DNA of 64,000 nucleotides, from the NCBI RefSeq assembly GCF_002993365.1, contig NZ_PVNP01000051.1, forward strand, positions 1 through 64,000. The letters are read 5' to 3'. A program made the position numbers and the translations under genes. Source of the stretch: Marisediminitalea alba (GTDB lineage Bacteria; Pseudomonadota; Gammaproteobacteria; Enterobacterales; Alteromonadaceae). The notes under the pieces were generated by a model. That model was not told the origin of the DNA and did no database searches. It saw only the letters and a list, made by a program, of their open reading frames with translations. Every line of letters begins with the position of its first letter. Within the stretch, counting starts at the first letter, position 1. This document shows positions 46,414 to 55,325 of the stretch, in pieces.

Positions 46414-46685
46414 AACAACCCCTTTTGTGAATTATAATTTACATTGACACACTTTTTTACACATATAGACATAATTATTATTGACTATTGCTACCTTAAT
46501 TGTCTACACTTTTCCTCGTTCCGGCAGATATGCTCAAAAAAATCAGTCGGAACGGGCAATGAGAACAACACAGACTATCGGTTTAGTCACACTTTGTTGC
46601 ACTAATTAACGTAAAGTCGTTGCAACAGTGTAGTAAATCTGACTAGAGTTAACGGCATTTAGCTGATTCGGTAAGGAGATATAGT
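46414..46685. promoter_or_regulatory. Divergent promoter region of the DUF6471 gene and the yjf operon
   Basis: This AT-rich region contains TTGACA at 46444-46449, and TAATTA-type sequences follow at about 46472. The spacing of 22 is too long for a good sigma-70 promoter, so the functional elements remain uncertain. A GGAG ribosome site stands before yjfI. Confidence 0.4.
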
Positions 46686-47075
46686 ATGGAATGGGATCTT
46701 GAACAACTTGAGGCCCTGTTTAAAGACATGGATGACCTGGTCGTCACCCGCGAGAAAGAATGTTTACTGATTGCAAATCAGGACGGGCTGGATGCCTGGC
46801 TGGCAATCAGCGGTGAGCAAATCATAGTTGAGAGTTTACTGTTTAACGCTTCGCAGGTTGCCGATAAAGCCGCTCTGGACCACGATATTCTGTCAACTCA
46901 CATGCTTTTCCCACTCACAACGGTGGCCATATCCAACGTTAATGGAGAGGAATACTACACGGCATTCGGTGCGCTGAGCGCGCAGTCAAAAGCAGAGAGT
47001 ATTCAAATTGAAGTGACTACGTTATTCCAGAACGTGGCAGCTTTCCTTGACGCTTATGAGTCACATTTGAAGTAA
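46686..47075 (+). CDS. yjfI: YjfI/DUF2170 family protein
   Basis: This 129-residue soluble protein is of the DUF2170 (YjfI) family. It has the conserved ISGEQIIVESLLF segment (about 38-50) and a central FPLTTVAISNVNGEEYYTAFGALS. Function is unknown, but in E. coli it begins the yjfIJKL-type operon, as here, directly before the PspA-like gene (15 bases) with an AAGGAG site between them. Confidence 0.85.
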   Translation: MEWDLEQLEALFKDMDDLVVTREKECLLIANQDGLDAWLAISGEQIIVESLLFNASQVADKAALDHDILSTHMLFPLTTVAISNVNGEEYYTAFGALSAQSKAESIQIEVTTLFQNVAAFLDAYESHLK

Positions 47076-47090
47076 TTTAAGGAGAAATTT

Positions 47091-47771
47091 ATGTCTGTTT
47101 GGAAAAAACTGATCACAGCAGTGAAAGGTGGAGCCAACGAAGCGGCCCAGTCAGTGGTAGATAGTCAGGCAATCAGAATTCTTGAACAGGAAATTCGGGA
47201 AGCAAAAGAAGAGTTGCGCAAATCTGATCATGCCCGCACCCAGATTCTGGCTAAGTGCAAATTGTCACAGCAAAAAGTTGATGGATTTAACCAGTCGATT
47301 GCGGAGTATGAAGCCCATGCCCGTAAAGCTATCGACACCGACCGTGAACTGGCGCTTGATTGCGCACAAAAAGTTAGCGAACTGAAAGCTGAACGCGACC
47401 AGGAACAGCAATACCTCGACCAATTCAATGCGTCAGAGAAGCAGCTGGCTAAAAATATTCAGCAGGCAAAAGCCAACCTGCGTCGCCTGGAACAACAGGT
47501 TGATATGGTAAAAGCAACTGAAAGCGTGCAGAAGGCTCAGGTTGCAGTATCTTCCCGTCATATGGGCGCAAACAGCAAAATGAAGACGGCGACTGAGTCA
47601 CTGTCGCGGATTCAGGAAAAGCAGAAAATGCGCACTGCGGAACTGGAAGCCGCGGAAGAACTGGCTTCTTCTGAGTCGTCTGACGATTTAGAGAAGCGCC
47701 TGGCAGCGGCAGGCATCAAAGGCGGCCAGAGTTCGGCCGACGATGAGCTGGCACGCATTTTAGGCAAATAA
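47091..47771 (+). CDS. PspA/IM30 family protein (YjfJ-type)
   Basis: This 226-residue PspA/IM30 (ESCRT-III-like) protein is almost entirely helical. The coiled-coil hairpin covers about residues 25-150 (ILEQEIREAKEELRKSDHAR). An acidic C-terminal part ends with a short helix (SADDELARILG) typical of YjfJ. It is expected to coat and stabilise damaged inner membrane. The yjf neighbours rather than pspBC/pspF identify the subfamily. A hairpin with a T run follows it. Confidence 0.9.
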   Translation: MSVWKKLITAVKGGANEAAQSVVDSQAIRILEQEIREAKEELRKSDHARTQILAKCKLSQQKVDGFNQSIAEYEAHARKAIDTDRELALDCAQKVSELKAERDQEQQYLDQFNASEKQLAKNIQQAKANLRRLEQQVDMVKATESVQKAQVAVSSRHMGANSKMKTATESLSRIQEKQKMRTAELEAAEELASSESSDDLEKRLAAAGIKGGQSSADDELARILGK

Positions 47772-47779
47772 ATAAAATC

Positions 47780-47838
47780 AAGCGGTTAAGTCTCGGACTT
47801 GCTCTCTGGCAGGTACTTGGACTAACCGCTATTTTTTT
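47780..47838 (+). terminator. Terminator/attenuator between pspA-like gene and channel gene
   Basis: AGCGGTTA and TAACCGCT form an 8-bp stem around a 35-base loop, with a seven-T run at 47832-47838. The next gene begins six bases later, so its ribosome site lies at the foot of the hairpin. This suggests partial termination or translational control inside the operon. Confidence 0.6.
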
Positions 47839-47844
47839 GCGAAG

Positions 47845-48939
47845 ATGGCAGGTAACTCAACAACAGGGATCGTCAGTGGCGCTAATATGTGGATAAAAAT
47901 CCGACGTGTAATGCTTAACTACTTTGCCGAATCACGATGGTATACCATCGTTCTGGCGACGTTGTTTTATGCATTGTCGTCCTGGTTGTTACTTTATGCA
48001 TTCGACGAACAGGCACTGACCGAAAGTGTTGATTTCATCTACTGGCTGGCAGTGACCGGCTCAACAGTTGGCTACGGTGATTTGTCGCCGCAAACCCCGG
48101 CTGGCAAGCTTATTGTGGCCTTGTATGTCATTCCGCTTGGGTTAAGTATCTTTGCGATGATTGTGGGTCGGGTTGCCGCATTTGTGGGAAATCAATGGAG
48201 AAAAGGTATTATGGGGTTATCCAGTCTCGATGTAAGCAATCATATTCTGGTCATTGGCTGGAATGAGCAACGCACGTTATTACTGCTCAAACTACTCCTG
48301 CAGGAACGTCAGTCCCTGGCCGAAAAGCCCGATATCGTACTTTGTGTCAGAGCCGACATTACCAATCCCATGCCCGATAAAATAGAATTCGTTCGGGTTG
48401 AATCGTTTAATAAAGATGAAGACATGGACAAAGCCTGTATCAGCGCGGCCTCCACCATTCTTATTGATAATCCCGAAGACGATTTAACCATGACCACCGC
48501 GCTCTATTGTTCTCAAAAGAATCCGTCCGCTCATCAGGTTGCTTATTTTAATGATGAAAGCCTGGTCCGGCTGCTGCAGATGCACTGCCCACAGGTAGAA
48601 TGTACGCCCAGCGTTGCGGTTGAAATGCTCGCCAAGGCCGCTTTCGACCCCGGTTCCAGTACGCTGCATCACGATTTGTTGAGCGTGGATGATGATGGTC
48701 AGGCGCAATTTTCTCTGACTATTCCCCACTCGGTTGAGCCGGTGAGCTACCAAACCTTATTTATGGCGTTTAAACGTCAATATGATGCTACCTTAATAGG
48801 TTGTGCCGGCGCTGAGCGCGGCCAATCCATTACGCTCAACCCCGCACTAAATACGGTTATATCACCGCAGGATAAACTTTATTATATCGCCAAAGCCCGC
48901 ATTACCGATATTAACTGGAATGCGCTCACGGAGCAGTGA
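47845..48939 (+). CDS. Potassium channel protein with TrkA-like cytoplasmic domain
   Basis: The 364-residue protein has two membrane helices (about 34-52 and 86-108) around a pore with the K+ selectivity filter TVGYGD at residues 74-79. A cytoplasmic RCK/TrkA-N-like domain follows (ILVIGWNEQRTLLLLKLL) and a C-terminal TrkA-C-like region. It is inserted in the yjf gene set between the PspA-like gene and yjfK, one base from the latter. It probably lets K+ flow respond to membrane stress. An alternative start is the ATG at 47887. Confidence 0.88.
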   Translation: MAGNSTTGIVSGANMWIKIRRVMLNYFAESRWYTIVLATLFYALSSWLLLYAFDEQALTESVDFIYWLAVTGSTVGYGDLSPQTPAGKLIVALYVIPLGLSIFAMIVGRVAAFVGNQWRKGIMGLSSLDVSNHILVIGWNEQRTLLLLKLLLQERQSLAEKPDIVLCVRADITNPMPDKIEFVRVESFNKDEDMDKACISAASTILIDNPEDDLTMTTALYCSQKNPSAHQVAYFNDESLVRLLQMHCPQVECTPSVAVEMLAKAAFDPGSSTLHHDLLSVDDDGQAQFSLTIPHSVEPVSYQTLFMAFKRQYDATLIGCAGAERGQSITLNPALNTVISPQDKLYYIAKARITDINWNALTEQ

Positions 48940-48940
48940 T

Positions 48941-49585
48941 ATGTTTAAAAAATGGTTTAAATCAGATGCCCCCCAAAAGCCTGCCGCACCGGAGGTGATG
49001 GGTCTGTATTTAGGCGGCTCCTTTGAACTGGATGCGCTTAAACTCAAATTACTCACGCCACAATTGTGTATTGAAGGCGCCGCCAACAAACATCTTATTC
49101 AGGCCGTAGGCCAGGCAGAGCTGGACAGCGGCGGCACCCTGTTACGCTTTTATACCGACGACGATGCCTTCCTGCAGGTAGTGCTTGACGGTGGTATGAG
49201 CGAAAACCACATTACCGATGTCAAGCTCTGGTACTTCTACTCTACCACCACTGTCGGCAACCAGTCGCAATGGCAACAATGTCTGAACAACGAAATTTCC
49301 CGCCCTACCTATGAACTTGAAGGCCATAGTTTTTCTCGCGTTTGGGATGCAGTGGGTGAAGAATCACCACCGGTTGCCGTTACCGAAAAAACCTGGGAAG
49401 AAGACGGCGATGTGAGTGAAACCGACCAGTTTATGATGCTTTACGAGCGCGAAATTGATAACGACCGCACGGAGTCTCTGCTGGTTGCCGGCGAAGAGAA
49501 AATCGTCGGTGCCAATGCCGATCGCTGCCTCGTAATCAGTACCGGTTTTGACATACAACCCTCAGATATTCGCATTAACGGCTAA
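48941..49585 (+). CDS. yjfK: YjfK/DUF2491 family protein
   Basis: The product is 214 residues from the ATG at 48941 (MFKKWFKSDAPQ), one base after the channel gene stop; an upstream in-frame codon inside the channel gene is unlikely. The DUF2491 core includes GLYLGGSFELDALKLKLL, FYTDDDAFLQVVLDGG and the LYEREIDNDRTESLLV segment. It is soluble and of unknown function. It always travels with yjfI/yjfJ-type genes. Confidence 0.85.
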   Translation: MFKKWFKSDAPQKPAAPEVMGLYLGGSFELDALKLKLLTPQLCIEGAANKHLIQAVGQAELDSGGTLLRFYTDDDAFLQVVLDGGMSENHITDVKLWYFYSTTTVGNQSQWQQCLNNEISRPTYELEGHSFSRVWDAVGEESPPVAVTEKTWEEDGDVSETDQFMMLYEREIDNDRTESLLVAGEEKIVGANADRCLVISTGFDIQPSDIRING

Positions 49586-49600
49586 CAATAAGGAAAACGC

Positions 49601-50017
49601 ATGGAAATTATCACTCAGTCGATGGCCGGACTTTTAAACTTCGCCCTGTATTTTGCGATCTCTATTATTTATCTGTTCATTTTTAAGGTGGTGTACGCCA
49701 TGGTTACGCCGCACGATGAATGGAAACTGGTAAAACAGGAAAAGAACGTGGCCGCAGCCATTGGCTTTGGTGGCGCCATGGTTGGTTTCAGTCTTGCCCT
49801 GGCAAGCGCCGCGTCTAACTCTCTGGGGTTGATTGATTTTACCCTGTGGGGCATTGTTGCCGTGATTGCGCAGAGCCTGGCTTTTGCCCTGTTGCGGTTT
49901 AGCTTTATGCCGAAAATTGCCGAGCGCATTAATAACAATGAAGTTTCTGCCGGTGTTATGCTTGCTGCCATGTCGATTGCCGTGGGTATTCTGAATGCCG
50001 CTTGCATGACTTATTAG
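49601..50017 (+). CDS. yjfL: DUF350 membrane protein (YjfL-type)
   Basis: This 138-residue protein has four membrane helices (about 7-28, 50-70, 77-97 and 115-135). It belongs to DUF350, which consists of a repeated two-helix unit: conserved KNVAAAIGFGGAMVGFSLALA, then VSAGVMLAAMSIAVGILNAA. Function is unknown. It lies 15 bases after yjfK and 10 before yjfM. Confidence 0.88.
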   Translation: MEIITQSMAGLLNFALYFAISIIYLFIFKVVYAMVTPHDEWKLVKQEKNVAAAIGFGGAMVGFSLALASAASNSLGLIDFTLWGIVAVIAQSLAFALLRFSFMPKIAERINNNEVSAGVMLAAMSIAVGILNAACMTY

Positions 50018-50027
50018 GAGTTTTGCG

Positions 50028-50648
50028 ATGAGCCATTCACAAAAACGTTCTAAAAGTATTCATCTGCATCAGTTACGCAAAGCTTTTGCATTAAAACCGC
50101 TGGCCGTGGGTGTAGCCGGGATCATGCTCACCGCCTGTGGTGGCAGCCGCGAACAGTCAAACATTTATGTATCGCCGGAAGATTGCCAGCAGGATAATCC
50201 GGAAGCAACCGGCCAGTGCCTGGCGGCCTACGAGTCGGCGCTTGAGGAGCATAACCGCACTGCGCCCAAGTTCAATACGCAAAATGATTGTGAATACGAA
50301 TTTGGTAATGACCGCTGTCAGTATGTACAAACGTCTTCAGGCAGCTTTTTTATGCCCTTTATGGCCGGTTATATGGTAAGTCAGCTGCTGCAACCGCGGC
50401 CTTACTATTCGCAACCCTTGTATACTTCGTTCTCGTCTTACTCGCCGTTCCGTTCCCGCTGGGTTACTTCAAACGGTTATGTGTTTGACGGTGATATCAG
50501 AAGACGCTCTTATAATGCTCCGTCTTCGGTATTTGAGAAAAAACCAACCGTAAACCGCACCATTAAACGCGGTGGGTTTGGTAGCAGCGTGCGGGCGAAA
50601 TCGAGCTGGGGCAGCTCAGGTAGTAAGTCCAAGGGCTGGGGCGGCTAG
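50028..50648 (+). CDS. yjfM: DUF1190 lipoprotein (YjfM-type)
   Basis: This 206-residue DUF1190 protein has a long basic N-terminus. A hydrophobic signal with lipobox MLTAC at about residues 33-37 follows, then a Cys-containing domain ([31 protein letters not shown]). A Gly/Ser/Arg-rich tail is typical of the family ([17 protein letters not shown]). The function is not known. One base separates it from yjfC. Confidence 0.86.
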   Translation: MSHSQKRSKSIHLHQLRKAFALKPLAVGVAGIMLTACGGSREQSNIYVSPEDCQQDNPEATGQCLAAYESALEEHNRTAPKFNTQNDCEYEFGNDRCQYVQTSSGSFFMPFMAGYMVSQLLQPRPYYSQPLYTSFSSYSPFRSRWVTSNGYVFDGDIRRRSYNAPSSVFEKKPTVNRTIKRGGFGSSVRAKSSWGSSGSKSKGWGG

Positions 50649-50649
50649 C

Positions 50650-51816
50650 ATGTTCAGAATGGCCAGTCAGCCGCGCCACAACTGGCAACAGTTAGCGGCT
50701 GAATATGGTTTTCATTTTCATACCATGTACGGCGAACCCTACTGGGATGAAAGTGCTTACTATCAGTTTACCCTGCATCAAATTGAGCAGGACATAGAAG
50801 ATCCCAGTGCCGAATTACACCAGATGTGTTTGCACGTGGTAGACAAGGTGGTTAACTCTGAGGCATTGCTCACCCAGTGCCAGATACCACAAGCACACTG
50901 GGATTTTATCGCCTCAAGCTGGCGTGAAAAACAACCTTCTCTGTATTCACGGCTGGATCTGGTTTACGACGGTCAATCTCCCGCCAAGCTGTTAGAAAAC
51001 AATGCAGATACCCCCACTTCCCTGTATGAAACCGGCTTCTGGCAATGGCTATGGCTGGAGAACCTGGTGGATGCCGGTCAGATTGCGCGCCACGCCGATC
51101 AGTTTAACTCCTTGCAGGAGAAGCTCGTTTACCGGTTTGAGCAATTAAGACAGCAATATAATTATCAGCGTATTCACTTTAGTTGTTGTGAAGATTCGGT
51201 AGAGGATCGCGGCACCGTGCAATACCTGCAGGATTGTGCCAGTGCAGCGGGCATAGACGCACCGTTTTTGTTTATTGAAGACATAGGCCTGAGCGACACA
51301 GGCTACTTTACCGATTTAGACGACAACGCCATTACCCGATGTTTCAAACTGTACCCGTGGGAATTTATGCTTCGGGAGGAATTTGGTGATGCGCTGGAAG
51401 CCGCTGATGTAGGCTGGCTTGAGCCACCATGGAAATCAGTGTTATCCAATAAGGCGCTGCTGCCGCTGTTGTGGCAGGAATTTCCCAATCATCCCAATCT
51501 GTTACCGGCATTTTTTGAACAGGATAAGCATCGGACCACCGCCGGTAAGTGGATTAAAAAGCCGTTATTTTCCCGTGAAGGGGCCAATATCTCGCTGCTT
51601 AACGATAATGATTCACCAACCACCCTATCAGAAGGACCCTACGGTGAAGAAGGGTTTATCCTGCAACAGTACCAGCCACTGCCCCGCTACGGCGACCAAT
51701 ATGTATTGATTGGCAGTTGGCTGGTAGACGATTTACCGGCTGGCATTTCCATTCGGGAAGACCGTTCACTGATTACTCAGGACTTATCGCGCTATTTGCC
51801 GCACATTATTTTATGA
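50650..51816 (+). CDS. yjfC: Glutathionylspermidine synthase family protein (YjfC-type)
   Basis: This 388-residue ATP-grasp protein is of the glutathionylspermidine synthase-like family. It has the segments [18 protein letters not shown] near the N-terminus, [16 protein letters not shown] and the ATP-binding [14 protein letters not shown] near residue 300. E. coli YjfC/YgiC-type proteins ligate amino acids or peptides but their physiological substrate is unclear. The start is the ATG at 50650 rather than an upstream frame inside yjfM. It overlaps the rhomboid gene by four bases. Confidence 0.9.
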   Translation: MFRMASQPRHNWQQLAAEYGFHFHTMYGEPYWDESAYYQFTLHQIEQDIEDPSAELHQMCLHVVDKVVNSEALLTQCQIPQAHWDFIASSWREKQPSLYSRLDLVYDGQSPAKLLENNADTPTSLYETGFWQWLWLENLVDAGQIARHADQFNSLQEKLVYRFEQLRQQYNYQRIHFSCCEDSVEDRGTVQYLQDCASAAGIDAPFLFIEDIGLSDTGYFTDLDDNAITRCFKLYPWEFMLREEFGDALEAADVGWLEPPWKSVLSNKALLPLLWQEFPNHPNLLPAFFEQDKHRTTAGKWIKKPLFSREGANISLLNDNDSPTTLSEGPYGEEGFILQQYQPLPRYGDQYVLIGSWLVDDLPAGISIREDRSLITQDLSRYLPHIIL

Positions 51817-52364
51817 AACAGTTTACCTTATCCCAGCAACTCAGAATTTTAGGCATATTGGCGCTCGGCCTGCTCGGCACCGAGTTTATTAATTTATTGC
51901 TGTCTAACTGGTTAAATCAATTCGGCATCCGTCCGCGCGATCCGGGCAACCTGCCGGGAATTTTTCTTGCCCCCTGGCTACACGCTAACCTCACCCATTT
52001 TGCCAGTAACTTTTTGCCATTATTACTGTTTATGTGGCTGAGTATGCAATGGGGCAAACTGACTTTTCTGAAGTCTACGCTGCTGATTTGGCTGGGCGCC
52101 GGCTTGCTGGTGTGGTTATTTGGTCGTAATGCTATGCACATTGGCGCCAGCGGCATTGTTTATGGTTACCTTGGCTTTCTCATCCTCGGCGGCTTTTATA
52201 GCAAAAAGTTACATTTATTGATTATTTCAGTAGTGATAGCCGTGCTATATGGCGGTATGATATTCGGTGTACTGCCCTTACAGCGATTTGTTTCCTTTGA
52301 ATACCACCTGTTTGGTTTCATCATGGGCTTACTAAGTGCCCATCTGTGGGCGAAATCCTCATAA
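51813..52364 (+). CDS. Rhomboid-family intramembrane serine protease
   Basis: The product is 183 residues from the ATG at 51813, which overlaps the yjfC stop (ATGA). It has six hydrophobic helices, with catalytic Ser in [13 protein letters not shown] and catalytic His in [11 protein letters not shown]. An [16 protein letters not shown] segment carries the conserved His-Asn pair. Co-translation with the yjf set suggests it cuts membrane proteins during the same stress response, but the substrate is unknown. Confidence 0.9.
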   Translation: MKQFTLSQQLRILGILALGLLGTEFINLLLSNWLNQFGIRPRDPGNLPGIFLAPWLHANLTHFASNFLPLLLFMWLSMQWGKLTFLKSTLLIWLGAGLLVWLFGRNAMHIGASGIVYGYLGFLILGGFYSKKLHLLIISVVIAVLYGGMIFGVLPLQRFVSFEYHLFGFIMGLLSAHLWAKSS

Positions 52365-52406
52365 GCCGGGCTTGAAGCCTGCCATTGTAAGTAAAGAAGT
52401 TACCTT

Positions 52407-53114
52407 ATGTCAGACCGCACACCGTCAACCGCTAAACCTCAGAATCAGGGGTTTCTGCCTAATCTGGCATTTAATATTGTCATCCCGGTGGTACTAATGA
52501 GCTATGCCAGCTCCGAAGAGTACTTAGGCCCGGCCTGGAGTATTGTGGCCGCACTGAGCTTTCCGCTGGGCTATGGTCTATGGGACTTAAAACAAAGCGG
52601 CAAGATTAACGGCTTTTCTGTACTCGGGATTGTCAGTGTGTTACTGACCGGAGGGATCAGTTTATTAAAGTTACCGGCAGAATATATTGCCATTAAAGAA
52701 GCCGCTATTCCGGCCCTGATAGGCATAGCTGTGCTGGTTACCCAGGCAACAGAAAAACCGCTGGTAAAGATGCTTATTCTTAACGATCAGATTATTAACT
52801 GGCCCAAATTGAATGAAGTGCTCGATCAGCAGAATAAGCAACCGCTGTTTAAGGAAAAAATCAGGCACTGCTCTTACATTGTTGCCGGTTCGTTTTTCTT
52901 ATCCTCTACGCTTAACTATATCCTTGCCAAGGTCATTCTGGTGAGCGAACCGGGTACTACTGCCTATACTGAAGAGTTAGGGCGGATGACGGCATTGAGC
53001 TACCCGGTCATTGTTATCCCCTCCATGGTGTTACTGATTGCTGCACTGTGGTATCTGTTTAGCCAGATTGGCAAAATTACCGGTGAGGATATCGAGAGCT
53101 TTATTAATCAGTAA
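52407..53114 (+). CDS. VC0807-type multispanning membrane protein
   Basis: This 235-residue protein has about six membrane helices and the layout of the VC0807 family (FNIVIPVVLMSYAS at the first helix, FPLGYGLWDL in the loop after the second, a helix with SFFLSSTLNYILA). Function is unknown. It lies 42 bases after the rhomboid gene, so may belong to the same transcript. Confidence 0.75.
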   Translation: MSDRTPSTAKPQNQGFLPNLAFNIVIPVVLMSYASSEEYLGPAWSIVAALSFPLGYGLWDLKQSGKINGFSVLGIVSVLLTGGISLLKLPAEYIAIKEAAIPALIGIAVLVTQATEKPLVKMLILNDQIINWPKLNEVLDQQNKQPLFKEKIRHCSYIVAGSFFLSSTLNYILAKVILVSEPGTTAYTEELGRMTALSYPVIVIPSMVLLIAALWYLFSQIGKITGEDIESFINQ

Positions 53115-53211
53115 TAAAACGGTTAGGGTGCAACTAATTACCTGATAAGGGCAGTCTGTCACACCTTCATCGCGCAATGAATTACTGCTCGATACCTTGC
53201 CTCAGCATCGG

Positions 53212-53868
53212 TTAATACACCCGCTTTATTTTCACTATGGCTACTGGTCCCTGCCAGTCATACATCGCCTGACTCAAATCGGCCTCACCATGGATCCCGG
53301 CAGACGGGAAAATATAGCCCTCGCCTAAATCCGTATCGGAAAAGGCTTCACCGCCACAGGTCGGCCCTGGAATAAAGGCACATTCTTCTGAGTTAGTTTC
53401 GGTGCCGGCGTCATACGCCATGGCCAGATAGGTTGTTTGAGCCCGCATACCAGAAGGGAGGTCAATAGCCTGAGCAGCAACAATATTATCGTTGGTGGGT
53501 AATAACATAGACACCAGACTTAGTTTATTTTTGCCACCTCGGGCGTCTATAGAGAGTGTCACCGACTCACCAGGGCCTAACAAACCATCTGAGCTAACCG
53601 TTTGATAAACCCCATTCGATGCATCGAGCTCAGCCTGAAGCCCGGCAGTATCTCCACCTTCAGCCACCCGCCCAAGTGCCTCAGAAGCTGGCGCTCCCAG
53701 CTCAAATAAGCTCACCCGTTTGTTATGCGTGGCCAACAGGAATGGCGTAAAACTAATTCCAGAAGTGACATTCTGAATAGTCACCTCATAGGATTTTGCC
53801 GCGGCCATAGCCGGTGCGGTAAAGGCCAGTACTGCAGGTACTACTAATGAAAACACTATTTTTTTCAT
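53212..53868 (-). CDS. Secreted spondin-domain protein
   Basis: This 218-residue protein has a signal peptide (about 1-23, cleaved after AMAAA). A spondin N-type domain follows, recognised by YEVTIQNVTSGISFTP, FLLATHNKRVSLFELG and GMRAQTTYLAMAYDAG. In bacteria the role is unknown, perhaps surface binding or metal-dependent adhesion. Two cysteines (ECAF, TCGG) could form a disulfide. It is monocistronic and opposite in direction to its neighbours. Confidence 0.86.
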   Translation of the reverse strand: MKKIVFSLVVPAVLAFTAPAMAAAKSYEVTIQNVTSGISFTPFLLATHNKRVSLFELGAPASEALGRVAEGGDTAGLQAELDASNGVYQTVSSDGLLGPGESVTLSIDARGGKNKLSLVSMLLPTNDNIVAAQAIDLPSGMRAQTTYLAMAYDAGTETNSEECAFIPGPTCGGEAFSDTDLGEGYIFPSAGIHGEADLSQAMYDWQGPVAIVKIKRVY

Positions 53869-54204
53869 TTTCTTTTTCTCCGTAAAAGTCAGTAAATAGG
53901 GGGGTAGCCTGAAACCGCATTGACTCCTCCCCCCGCCAAGGAAAAGACTAGAAGCTTTGTTTCACACCAAAATCACGGAATTATCACGAAATGATCACGG
54001 CTCAATAGTCGTCAACTGAGGTCTTGATAGAACTGTAAGATGTTTTCCCTGACATTTTCAGAATGGACACAAAAACCGAAAAAACTAACAAAAATAGTAA
54101 CTTGACACCTGGTGTCGTATTGGTAACGTAAGCGTTACGGGTGAATAACGTCAGGAAAACGGGCAACTCCTGTTAGCTTTAAATCGAGCCAACGGAGACC
54201 CTTA
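53869..54204. other. Divergent control region between spondin and XRE genes
   Basis: About 336 bases without a gene. The right part holds the XRE promoter with two palindromes (see 54102-54138). The left part holds the spondin gene leader with a GGAG-like site. There is no further structure I can support. Confidence 0.5.
54102..54138 (+). promoter_or_regulatory. Promoter with two palindromic operators before the XRE gene
   Basis: TTGACA at 54102-54107 with TAACGT 16 bases later forms a moderate sigma-70 promoter. Two perfect inverted repeats overlap it: GACACC-T-GGTGTC at 54104-54116 and GTAACG-TAAG-CGTTAC at 54123-54138. They cover the -35 and -10 regions and probably bind the XRE protein itself or another repressor. 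Confidence 0.6.
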
Positions 54205-54744
54205 ATGCAATTGAAAATTAACGCAAATAAACTTAAACAGCTCAGAGAAAGCCGCTGCTGGTCTCAGCAACAGCTTGCTGATATGTCGGGGTTAAGTTTA
54301 AGAACAGTTCAGAGAATTGAAGCAAAATCAGTGGCGTCACAGGAAAGCGTAAAATGCCTAGGCGCCGTGTTTGATATTGGCATTACTGACCTGTTTGCTG
54401 ACGATGCGTTTACTGACAATCCTGCACCAGACTCTCCGCAACCCGATAAGGAAGCGCTCTCTGCTCCCTCGTCGATTGAAAATGACCAGAATGAATCACC
54501 GCGAACTGAACAAGGCAAGCTGGAAATCAGGAAGTTACATATCGCATTTTGGATTGTACTCGCCAGTCACCTGTTCGGTTTTTACGGTATTTTTAGCGCC
54601 TTTGGCGAACAACGCATTGATGAATCCACATTTCAGCTGTTAAAAAATACGGTTTCCATTGCGCTGGTCATTTCCGCTATCGTTTATTTCTTTAAGCATA
54701 ATCGCCTGAAGAAAAAATACGGGCTTGGCTCATCTTTACTTTAA
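54205..54744 (+). CDS. XRE-family regulator with C-terminal membrane helices
   Basis: This 179-residue protein has an N-terminal XRE helix-turn-helix (LRESRCWSQQQLADMSGLSLRTVQRIEA, about 14-41, read in parts). A polar Pro/Ser/Asp linker follows, then two membrane helices (about 112-130 and 147-165), so the repressor is membrane-tethered. It lies 58 bases before a four-helix membrane protein, probably its partner. Confidence 0.85.
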   Translation: MQLKINANKLKQLRESRCWSQQQLADMSGLSLRTVQRIEAKSVASQESVKCLGAVFDIGITDLFADDAFTDNPAPDSPQPDKEALSAPSSIENDQNESPRTEQGKLEIRKLHIAFWIVLASHLFGFYGIFSAFGEQRIDESTFQLLKNTVSIALVISAIVYFFKHNRLKKKYGLGSSLL

Positions 54745-54802
54745 ACCACCATTAACAGGCAGATTGCGTATTGCTGCGCGCTTTGCCGTAGAAGGAAGAA
54801 AG

Positions 54803-55252
54803 ATGAACACTCAACCACTCAGCGTAAAATCGTTAGTTATCGCATTTTTGATATATGTTGTTACCACTGTCATTCTGGCAGTGGTGCTGTCGGTATTCTG
54901 GCAATCCGGTATTGATACCACCGCCTACTCGCAGCAACAATTAATCGACATGGCTGCGCAGTCAAACCTGTTGACGATTGGCTCAATGATTATTGGCAGT
55001 TTGATGGCAGTAATTTGTGCTTATTTTATTACCCGGCGCACCGGTAGCGACGGCTATAAGCATGCTATGTATTTTGCCGGACTGCTAATCCTGTATGGCA
55101 TCTTAGGCGTTTTCCTGCATCCCGAACACCACGTTATTCAACAGGCTGCCAAATTACTTGCACCTGCACCACTGTGTTTACTGGGTGCCAGGTTTGCATT
55201 AGCAAATATGAATAAAAAACACGATAAAATGTCGCACGGAGCGTGCGAATAA
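54803..55252 (+). CDS. Hypothetical four-helix membrane protein
   Basis: The product is 149 residues from the ATG at 54803, with a GAAGGAAG ribosome site; the longer frame starting within the previous gene is unlikely. Four hydrophobic helices (about 12-32, 57-77, 90-105, 115-132) are seen and the C-terminus is basic and polar. It is not recognised. It is probably co-transcribed with, and controlled by, the membrane-tethered XRE regulator. Confidence 0.65.
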   Translation: MNTQPLSVKSLVIAFLIYVVTTVILAVVLSVFWQSGIDTTAYSQQQLIDMAAQSNLLTIGSMIIGSLMAVICAYFITRRTGSDGYKHAMYFAGLLILYGILGVFLHPEHHVIQQAAKLLAPAPLCLLGARFALANMNKKHDKMSHGACE

Positions 55253-55258
55253 AGATAA

Positions 55259-55289
55259 ATGACGAACAGGGGCCTGTTCGTCATCTTTT
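55259..55289. terminator. Bidirectional terminator between the membrane gene and phoA
   Basis: A 12-bp perfect stem ATGACGAACAGG / CCTGTTCGTCAT with a GG loop, followed by CTTTTA on the plus strand. It probably serves both convergent genes. Confidence 0.8.
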
Positions 55290-55325
55290 AACGGCTCAAA
55301 GATTCGCCTCTGAAATAACTATTGA

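Noticed and set aside
50572..50649. N-terminal extension of the yjfC frame
   Set aside because: It lies inside the yjfM coding region and encodes a low-complexity, Arg/Ala-rich sequence; the ATG at 50650 follows the yjfM stop by one base.
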